From: JAFGDH01 sp964441265
GTDB taxonomy: Archaea; Aenigmatarchaeota; Aenigmatarchaeia; QMZP01; QMZT01
Direction of reading: 5' to 3'
NCBI GenBank assembly: GCA_964441265.1
Contig: CAYYKJ010000007.1
Span: 3,235-67,234 of the forward strand
Length of the DNA: 64,000 bases
Shown: positions 58,053-64,000 of the stretch, one piece after another
Layout of the letters: every line of letters starts with the position of its first letter
How positions within the stretch are numbered: the stretch's first letter is position 1
Position numbers and translations under genes: made by a program
The notes under the pieces: model-generated
What the model saw: only the letters and a program-made list of their open reading frames with translations
Told to the model about the DNA's origin: nothing
Database searches by the model: none

Positions 58053-58845
58053 TTCCCTTCACCTTCCTGCCCAGTTCCTTCACGGCCGACTCAGACCAGA
58101 TGGTCATCCTCCCGGGATGTGTCCCGGGCGCGACCAACTCTGCGGTGAGCCCGCTGACATTAGAAACGTCCAGTCCCGGTATGCCCTTGGCGGCTTTCAT
58201 TATTCCCTTGTCGTCGCTGATTATGATCAGGGGCCCTTTTTTTTTCTTGAATTTCCTCCCCCTTGTCTTCCCCCTTCCGGACCTTATCTTTTTCTCCGAG
58301 CACCTCTCGAGTTCCTCTCCCAGTCCGATCGAGAGCAGGAGGTTCCTCACGTCCCCGGTCTTTTTGATAGCCTCGAACCCGTCCTCGAACACCACGGGCA
58401 AATTCATGTCCTTTATTCTGTGCCTTTTGGAAACCATTTTCCCGTCAGCGGAGGCGGCCAGTGCGGAATAAATCGCCTTCTTCAGTTCCTTCCTGTTTAT
58501 TTTTTTCTCCCATTTCTTCTCGGTTTTTGGGGGATGCGCCTTCCTTCCCTTGACCACCTCGGATCCGACCCTTGCAGTCATGTTCAGAAATCCCTGGTTG
58601 TGTATCCTTTTCATCCGGGCCATCTCCCTGTTCATCATGCTGTGCCTGATCTGCCTCCTTCCGTGATAGTGCGCAGAGCTCCTCTGTCCGGCCAGAGGAT
58701 CGGCTCCGTATTTCTGCCTCTTTATGCTCTGCTCCGAAAGCACGGCCCTCTTTATGAGGTCCGGCCTGACCCTTCCGGAGAAGGGTTCCGGGAGCTCAAT
58801 TTTTCTCTTCTCTTTTCCCTTCAAATCGTGCACGGTTACCTTCAT
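58030..58845 (-). CDS. rpl4: Ribosomal protein uL4
   Basis: 271 residues. DPLAGQRSSAHYHGRRQIRHSMMNREMARM is the loop that reaches the exit tunnel; MVSKRHRI and LIIISDDKGIMKAAKGIPGLDVSNV complete the fold. First gene of this operon; uL3, usually upstream, is absent here. Confidence 0.95.
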   Translation of the reverse strand: MKVTVHDLKGKEKRKIELPEPFSGRVRPDLIKRAVLSEQSIKRQKYGADPLAGQRSSAHYHGRRQIRHSMMNREMARMKRIHNQGFLNMTARVGSEVVKGRKAHPPKTEKKWEKKINRKELKKAIYSALAASADGKMVSKRHRIKDMNLPVVFEDGFEAIKKTGDVRNLLLSIGLGEELERCSEKKIRSGRGKTRGRKFKKKKGPLIIISDDKGIMKAAKGIPGLDVSNVSGLTAELVAPGTHPGRMTIWSESAVKELGRKVKGNAKKEAK

Positions 58846-58963
58846 TTTCCCACCGGTTACTCTGGTTAAACGAATTATACTATTAATCTTTTTAATATTT
58901 AAGCGTTTTTATAAGAAAGAAATCGCTGCATGGTTTATTAATCCCTTTTCACTAAATCTAAAC

Positions 58964-59203
58964 ATGACCAAGCAGGGGGACGAGGAATCCCACAAGACAA
59001 AACAGCCGTGGAGATCCAAGATAATGCTGATGGCCGCCCTGGCGGTCGTCTTCGTAATTCTGGTTTACTCCATCGTGCACCTCTTCAGGACGGGTGAGAA
59101 CCCCCTGCTGATGATAGCGCTGATAGTTGTCCTGCTCATAATGATACCGGTTTCCATATTCTCGGTAGACACGGCTTTCTATCATTATTCATGGAACGGG
59201 TAG
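58964..59203 (+). CDS. Small two-helix membrane protein
   Basis: 79 residues from MTKQGDEESHK. A polar N-terminus, then two hydrophobic helices (about 21-41 and 47-68). It resembles the next protein in layout and sequence (IALIVVLLIMIPVSIFSVD versus LVGLVVLLIMVLVPFAAFSMD), suggesting tandem duplication. Function unknown. Confidence 0.5.
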   Translation: MTKQGDEESHKTKQPWRSKIMLMAALAVVFVILVYSIVHLFRTGENPLLMIALIVVLLIMIPVSIFSVDTAFYHYSWNG

Positions 59204-59211
59204 GTGGATAA

Positions 59212-59436
59212 ATGTTTATCTCAAAGATATGGCCCGTCGGAAAGGAGAGATTCGGATGGAAGACCAGGTTTCTGGTGACCATCGCCATACTTGTCATATT
59301 CATCCTTCTCTTTTCCATACTCTTCCTCATCACCCGGGAGGAGATAGGCATACTTCTGGTTGGTCTGGTGGTGCTTCTCATAATGGTGCTGGTTCCCTTC
59401 GCCGCCTTCTCCATGGATGTGGCATACGGACCCTAA
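59212..59436 (+). CDS. Small two-helix membrane protein, paralogue of the preceding gene
   Basis: 74 residues. Polar start (MFISKIWPVGKERFGWKT), two helices and a FSMDVAYGP end that parallels FSVDTAFYHY in the neighbour 8 nt upstream. Function unknown. Confidence 0.5.
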   Translation: MFISKIWPVGKERFGWKTRFLVTIAILVIFILLFSILFLITREEIGILLVGLVVLLIMVLVPFAAFSMDVAYGP

Positions 59437-59449
59437 AGAGCAGATTTTT

Positions 59450-60184
59450 CTACCCGGTCTCGAAATTCCTGAGGTATTCCTCCTCAGAGAAGTGAAGGTC
59501 CCCGGGGACTATGATTACAGCGGGGGAGGGCAGCGATTCAGAAACGCTCTCCGCCTTCCCGTATATTATTTTTTCGTCTTCTGAGCCCAGCCTGGAACAG
59601 AACACGATTTTCTTTTCGCTCGATATCCTTTTCCATCTCCCCTTCCCGGCCTTGAGGAGGATTTCAGTCGCCTTCGAGGTGTCCAGGTCCCTGTCCAGCA
59701 GGAGCAGTGAGTGAAGCCCGGCCTCCAGATTCTTTTCGATCGCCCCGTAAAAAGAATCCGGGCTGTAATTCTCCTCGGGTGAGGGGATGGTCACCACCCT
59801 CCCGAACTTGTAGAGCTGGAGTCCGGTCCTCCCGACCGCTGTCAGGACGGATGATGAGTGCACGATGCGGAAGGGTATTCCCTTCTCGCCGGCCTCAGCA
59901 AGAAGGTGAAGATGGGTAGTGGCCACCAGGGGATCCCCGGGAACCAGCAGGACCACGTCCTTATTTCCTGCTTTTTTAATCAGTTTTTCCGATTCCTCCT
60001 CCACACCCTTCCTTTCGAGGGGTATAATATCCTTACCAATCATCTTCCCCAATGATTCAAGCGATCCTCCCCAGGCGGCGGTGTACAGTTCGGCATAGAC
60101 CTCATCCGCTTTCCCGCAGATATTCATACCCCTGACCGAGATGTCCTTCTCGTCCCAGATGCCCAAACCTACCAGGTGAATCAT
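59450..60184 (-). CDS. dphB: Diphthine synthase
   Basis: 244 residues from MIHLVGLGIWDEKDIS; the open frame extends upstream into the promoter of the propeller gene, so ATG 60184 is preferred. VVLLVPGDPLVATTH (SAM-binding), HSSSVLTAVGRTGLQLYKFGRVVTIP and LLLLDRDLDTSKATEIL are family marks. It methylates the modified His of EF-2 (45434-47608) during diphthamide synthesis. Confidence 0.92.
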   Translation of the reverse strand: MIHLVGLGIWDEKDISVRGMNICGKADEVYAELYTAAWGGSLESLGKMIGKDIIPLERKGVEEESEKLIKKAGNKDVVLLVPGDPLVATTHLHLLAEAGEKGIPFRIVHSSSVLTAVGRTGLQLYKFGRVVTIPSPEENYSPDSFYGAIEKNLEAGLHSLLLLDRDLDTSKATEILLKAGKGRWKRISSEKKIVFCSRLGSEDEKIIYGKAESVSESLPSPAVIIVPGDLHFSEEEYLRNFETG

Positions 60185-60238
60185 GAATAGAATTGACCGG
60201 TTTGTTTTAAATTTAAGTTTTCTTTCCAAGACCTGATC

Positions 60239-61504
60239 ATGGACGACATGTTCATGGCCACCGCCGGGGAAGGAATGGGATTCGAGCTGGGAGACTTCGC
60301 CAAAAAGACCAGCGGGAAGAAATCCTTCCTGACCTGGCACATAGAGGAGGGCGGGGGCTCCATAAACTCCAGCCCGAGGCTGAGGGGGGATTACATCTAC
60401 GTCGCCGCAATGGATGGCTGTCTTTACAAGCTCGACAAGGAAACGGGAAAGTTGGTCTGGAAGTTCAAGGCGGGAGGCCTCTTCTGTGACGCTTATCCTG
60501 TATTCATGGACGGTTTCATATACATCGGAAATTACGATCACAATTTTTACGCCATAGAAGAGGAGACGGGGAAGGAGCTCTGGCGCTTCCAGACCGGGGA
60601 CAGGATATACGGCTCCTCCGCCCTCGTAACGGGCGATATGGTGATATTCACCTCCAAGGACTACTATGTCTATTCCCTGAACCGCAGAACAGGCGAGATA
60701 ATCTGGACCTTCCGAACCGGCGGATGGGCCGCCTCCACCCCCACAGAACACGATGGCAGGATACTGGTCAGCTCCTCTGACGGGAACATGTACTGTCTGG
60801 ACAAGAACGGCAAGGAGTTCTGGAGATTCAAGACCGGGGGAAACATATTCTCCCAGAACAGGTTCTGCATAAACGAGGGGAATGTGTATTTCGGTTCGGA
60901 CGACTTCAACGTATATGGGGTCAGGATATCTGACGGGAGGGAGGTCTTCAGGTACAAGACCGAGGGATACGGGTCTACCGTGCCCGTCATTCAGGGGAAT
61001 GTGCTTTACTTCTGCGGGGACACCAACTTCTATGCAATAGACACGAAAACCAGGAACGCCCTGTGGAAATTCAAAATGGGAGACGAGAAGGCGGGAAGCA
61101 AGCCTATTATATTAGGTGAAAAGGTGATATTCGGATCGGCTGACGGGAACCTTTACTGTCTCGATAAAGGGAATGGCAGGGAGCTATGGAGGTTCAGGAC
61201 GAACGGTCACATATTCGGCAAACCCGCCCTGGACGGGGGAAGGATATACTTCGGCTCTTACGACTGCCACCTCTACTGCATAGACACGGAGGGCAAGCTC
61301 CTTTGGAGGTTCCAGACCTCCACGCTGAACCAGAGCAGATACAAATACGAGGAGGAGGCCACCTTCGAGTTCAGGGAGCCGGAGGTCACCGAGGAGGAGA
61401 CTGACCAGGATGGGGACAAATACGCTGAAAAGAAGGAAGAGGTTGCCCCTGAATCCACCTACTCGGTGAAGAGCGAGTACGTTTTCAAGAGCGAGTACGC
61501 CTGA
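60239..61504 (+). CDS. PQQ-like beta-propeller protein with KSEY tail
   Basis: 421 residues, no signal peptide. The N-terminus MDDMFMATAGEGMGFELGD is shared with the next gene. About eight blades follow from residue 35 (IYVAAMDGCLYKLDKETG, IYIGNYDHNFYAIEEETG and so on, each with W[KR]F[KR]TGG-like ends). An acidic linker leads to the tail YSVKSEYVFKSEYA. Probably a closed cytoplasmic propeller. Tandem with the 61539 paralogue (34-nt gap). Confidence 0.8.
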   Translation: MDDMFMATAGEGMGFELGDFAKKTSGKKSFLTWHIEEGGGSINSSPRLRGDYIYVAAMDGCLYKLDKETGKLVWKFKAGGLFCDAYPVFMDGFIYIGNYDHNFYAIEEETGKELWRFQTGDRIYGSSALVTGDMVIFTSKDYYVYSLNRRTGEIIWTFRTGGWAASTPTEHDGRILVSSSDGNMYCLDKNGKEFWRFKTGGNIFSQNRFCINEGNVYFGSDDFNVYGVRISDGREVFRYKTEGYGSTVPVIQGNVLYFCGDTNFYAIDTKTRNALWKFKMGDEKAGSKPIILGEKVIFGSADGNLYCLDKGNGRELWRFRTNGHIFGKPALDGGRIYFGSYDCHLYCIDTEGKLLWRFQTSTLNQSRYKYEEEATFEFREPEVTEEETDQDGDKYAEKKEEVAPESTYSVKSEYVFKSEYA

Positions 61505-61538
61505 AGGTTTTTTTATTTCTTTTCCCGAACCAATTGGT

Positions 61539-62810
61539 ATGGACGACATGTTCACCGCCACCGTCGGCGGGGGGATGGGCTTTGAGCTCGGGGATTTCGC
61601 CAAGAAGTCGAGCGGAAAGAAGGCATACAGGACCTGGCACATAAAGGATTCGGGAGGTAGCATAGGCTCCAATCCCGCGGTGGAAGGCGGAAAGGTCTTC
61701 GTGGCGTGTTACGACGGTTATTTTTACGCTGTGGACAAGGAGACCGGTAAAGGCCTGTGGAAATTCAAGTCCGGCGCCCCCGCCCACGGGTCTTCCACCC
61801 TTTCTTGCAGAGGGATAATGTACTTCTGCAGCTATGACCACAAGATATATGCCATAAATTCTGAGACAGGGGAAGAGGTCTGGAGGTTCGAGACGGGAAA
61901 CAAGATTTACGGTTCCGGACCTCTAGTTCATGATAGCAGGGTGATTTTTGCTTCCACTGACAGCTATGTCTATTGCCTTGATGCGGAAAGCGGAAGGATG
62001 GAATGGGCATTCCGCACGGGCAGCTGGATCGCCTCCACCCCCACAGAACACGATGGCAGGATATTCGTGGGCTCCTCCGACGGGAACATGTACTGCCTAT
62101 CCGGTGAGGGGAAGGAACTCTGGAGGTTCACCACCCAGGGTAACATATACTCCCAGGAGCCCTATCCGGTGTCCAAAGGGGTGATATATTTCGGTTCCGA
62201 CGACGGTAACGTTTACGGGGTGAGGATAAAGGACGGAAAGGAGGAATTCAGGTTCAAAACCGGGAGCTTCATCAATTCCTCACCCTTCCTGGACGGGGAA
62301 GTCATGTACATACAGTCGAACGACAATAACATATACGCGGTGGAAATGAGTTCCGGCCTGGAAATATGGAGGTTCACCACCTCCTGCGACCAGGGAGGGA
62401 CACAACCCATAGTAATAGGTGACAGGATCTATGTGGGATGCTCGGACGAAAATTTCTACTGCATAAACAAGAGGACAGGAGAGGAGATCTGGAGGTTCAA
62501 GACCCACGGGCACATATGGTCGACGCCTGTCATCGAGAACGGCAGGATATACTTCGGCTCTTACGACTGCCACCTCTACTGCATAGATACGGAGGGCAAG
62601 CTGGTATGGAAGTTCCAGACCTCCACTACGAATCCCACCAATTTCGAGTACGAGGACGAGACCACCTTCGAGTTCAAGCCCCCAGAGGTCAGGGACACGG
62701 AGGAAGACGAGGAAAAGGAGAGCTATTCCCCCAGCACCACCGAAACCACCCATGAAAGCTCTCAGTATTCCGTCAAATCTGAATACGTAATCAAGAGCGA
62801 GTACGCGTGA
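61539..62810 (+). CDS. PQQ-like beta-propeller protein with KSEY tail (paralogue)
   Basis: 423 residues. It starts MDDMFTATVGGGMGFELGDFAKKSSGKK, nearly identical to the upstream gene, and carries about eight propeller blades and the tail YSVKSEYVIKSEYA. The stretch STPTEHDGRI and the last blade RIYFGSYDCHLYCIDTEGKL are identical or nearly identical between the two, so the duplication is recent or maintained by gene conversion. Confidence 0.8.
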   Translation: MDDMFTATVGGGMGFELGDFAKKSSGKKAYRTWHIKDSGGSIGSNPAVEGGKVFVACYDGYFYAVDKETGKGLWKFKSGAPAHGSSTLSCRGIMYFCSYDHKIYAINSETGEEVWRFETGNKIYGSGPLVHDSRVIFASTDSYVYCLDAESGRMEWAFRTGSWIASTPTEHDGRIFVGSSDGNMYCLSGEGKELWRFTTQGNIYSQEPYPVSKGVIYFGSDDGNVYGVRIKDGKEEFRFKTGSFINSSPFLDGEVMYIQSNDNNIYAVEMSSGLEIWRFTTSCDQGGTQPIVIGDRIYVGCSDENFYCINKRTGEEIWRFKTHGHIWSTPVIENGRIYFGSYDCHLYCIDTEGKLVWKFQTSTTNPTNFEYEDETTFEFKPPEVRDTEEDEEKESYSPSTTETTHESSQYSVKSEYVIKSEYA

Positions 62811-62875
62811 TTGGCTTTCTCGAAAAATCTCGATCTCTTTAGAGGTTTAAAAAACTTGCTACCATTTCGTAGTTT

Positions 62876-63721
62876 ATGTTAGACGGACAAGCACCAAAGG
62901 ACACGACAGCTCAGATATCTTCCCGGCAACAGCAGTATGGCCAGAATGTTGTGGATGAAAGGATGATCAGCGGTTATGGCCATAACCGGGGGCTGTTGGG
63001 ATTTCGGGATAGCCTTCAGCGGTATGCAGATCCCTACGGAATAAAGATAAACATGCCTGATAACAATAAAACGGCTGACGGGGATATGCCCCGGGGGATA
63101 GATAACGGGATAGGCGGCGATGGAATTGAACATTTTTATGTGAACAAAGGAATTAAATTGGACGATATTAGCTTTTACAAGGGGTTTTCAGATGCCTTGG
63201 AGGCCCGACTGCCGTCGATGCAGGCAAACGTTTCAGCAGAAATCGGTCCTCTTGACGTATCCAGTTACACGGAGTATGATTTTGCTGTTCCGGGGGGATT
63301 CTGGGGGGAAATTCCAGTTACTAAGGACGATCTTTTCGGTATTTTTGGTCCGGGGGTTAAGATGGACTGGGAAAAGGCGGATACGGACAGTAAGTTCAGC
63401 GCTCTCCTCAGGTCCGGCATCAAGCTGAAAGATTTGAATTACGGGAGGCTAAATCTTGGCAGTTTTCTTTATCCCCTGACTTATCCGGGTAAAGGTAAAC
63501 TTTTCCATCTGAATGGGGGAATCGACATTGGAAAGGGCTGTGATGCGGGCGTAATTTACAGGCGCTGGTGGGGAGACGGTAAGGGAGACCGTGAAGTCAT
63601 ACTTCTTCAGTTCGGAATGGAATTGACAGAAGACGTTTCTTTGGCGGCGAAGGTACTCGAATTGGACGACAAACATCACCTTTTCTTGGGTTTCACTTAC
63701 CAGGGAAACGCGAAGGAATGA
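62876..63721 (+). CDS. Hypothetical protein
   Basis: 281 residues, no signal or membrane helix. The N-terminal 90 residues are Gly/Asn/Gln-rich and probably disordered; the rest (EARLPSMQANVSAEIGPLDVSSYTEYDF onward) has alternating beta strands ending in VILLQFGMELTEDVSLAAKVLELDDKHHLFLGFTYQ, which looks like antiparallel sheet. A TATA-like GAGGTTTAAAAAAC is at 62841-62854. No family recognised. Confidence 0.5.
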   Translation: MLDGQAPKDTTAQISSRQQQYGQNVVDERMISGYGHNRGLLGFRDSLQRYADPYGIKINMPDNNKTADGDMPRGIDNGIGGDGIEHFYVNKGIKLDDISFYKGFSDALEARLPSMQANVSAEIGPLDVSSYTEYDFAVPGGFWGEIPVTKDDLFGIFGPGVKMDWEKADTDSKFSALLRSGIKLKDLNYGRLNLGSFLYPLTYPGKGKLFHLNGGIDIGKGCDAGVIYRRWWGDGKGDREVILLQFGMELTEDVSLAAKVLELDDKHHLFLGFTYQGNAKE

Positions 63722-64000
63722 TCATTTCCCGAAGATTATCTCCACCACTTCCCCGTCGGAAAGCTCGTAATCCGCCCCGATCTTTCTCTTGGTCTTCGAT
63801 TCGATCCCGCCGATGAACTTGTCCGCCATGTCAGAATGGACCTTGCCGGCGAAATCCTTCAGGGTGATCTTGTCGGGAACGATCAGCGCGTCCGGCAGGA
63901 CCTTGCCTTTCTTGTCAGTGAAGTGGTTTATGCTGGCCACTGGATAGACCACTATGTTGCCCAGCAGATCGAACACCGCCGAGTCCAGGCACTTCTGGAC
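63722..64000 (-). CDS. C-terminal TGS domain of an OBG/YchF-type GTPase (partial)
   Basis: 93 residues up to the window edge, where the frame stays open (…VQKCLDSAVFDLL). NIVVYPVASINHFTDKKG, VLPDALIVPDKITLKDFAGKVHSDMADKF and KIGADYELSDGEVVEIIFG are typical of the TGS domain that ends archaeal YchF/OLA1-like GTPases. The G domain would lie beyond position 64000. Confidence 0.8.
   Translation of the reverse strand, partial: VQKCLDSAVFDLLGNIVVYPVASINHFTDKKGKVLPDALIVPDKITLKDFAGKVHSDMADKFIGGIESKTKRKIGADYELSDGEVVEIIFGK

Noticed and set aside
59450..60751. 433-codon reading of the diphthine synthase frame
   Set aside because: The N-terminal 189 codons lie antisense to the propeller gene; the conserved MIHLVGLG start is at 60184.

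Overview
The window is archaeal. It holds archaeal-type prolyl-tRNA synthetase, EF-2, aIF1, aIF6, eL/eS ribosomal proteins, Sec61-beta, an Sm-like protein, RNase P RNA with Rpp29, diphthine synthase, an S-layer protein and TATA/BRE promoters. Small genes with short overlaps, rearranged ribosomal-protein operons, a HEPN/nucleotidyltransferase pair and several tiny membrane proteins suit a small-genome (DPANN-like) archaeon, but the sequence alone does not fix the phylum.

The outstanding content is the stable-RNA genes. The 16S gene (about 3334-6874) is interrupted by 11 introns and the 23S gene (about 7627-12248) by 7; the three tRNA genes (Ala-TGC, Lys-CTT, Pro-CGG) carry 2, 3 and 3. That is 26 introns. 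I placed them by comparing with conserved rRNA/tRNA sequence from memory and by finding bulge-helix-bulge (BHB) folds, meaning a 4-bp helix flanked by two 3-nt bulges. Most are only 29-67 nt, close to the minimum a BHB can hold. Three larger BHB introns encode LAGLIDADG homing endonucleases, one holds a decayed endonuclease remnant, and one 23S intron is a group I intron with its own endonuclease. Two 16S introns isolate a 7-nt micro-exon carrying decoding-centre nucleotides equivalent to E. coli 1493-1499. Removing the introns leaves about 1450 nt (16S) and 2920 nt (23S), normal sizes.

Layout: 1-3160 a transporter end, rpiA, proS and a membrane protein; 3170-12290 the rRNA locus with tRNA-Ala in the spacer and a second promoter before 23S; 12300-14860 small proteins, a candidate structured RNA, a membrane protein/winged-helix pair and RNase P RNA; 14940-17620 a PQQ-type propeller, Sec61-beta, MBL-fold and Nudix hydrolases; 17670-26670 tRNA-Lys and translation genes (eL37, Sm-like, eS8, uS10-uS9-uL13-eL18, eS19-PDCD5-eL39-eL31-aIF6) with MTA phosphorylase, a DUF373 membrane protein, a Band-7-like protein and CutA; 26700-28560 a HEPN/MNT pair and a mini propeller; 28565-40520 a helicase, TruD and a cell-surface glycosylation block (GtrA-GT2 fusion, three multi-membrane GT-C-like proteins, a processive-type GT2, two membrane-anchored extracytoplasmic proteins); 40630-44060 the S-layer protein and a prepilin-type peptidase; 44070-47610 a kinase-like protein, tRNA-Pro and EF-2; 47680-58850 ribosomal-protein operons interrupted by a HAD hydrolase and a tandem ThyX-like protein; 58960-64000 small membrane proteins, diphthine synthase, two more propellers, an unknown protein and the end of a TGS-domain GTPase.

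Connections: the BHB endonuclease that must remove these introns would also cut the BHB stems flanking pre-16S and pre-23S. DphB modifies the EF-2 encoded in the window. RNase P RNA pairs with Rpp29. The glycosylation block probably decorates the S-layer. Four propeller proteins share a C-terminal tail built on KSEY motifs.
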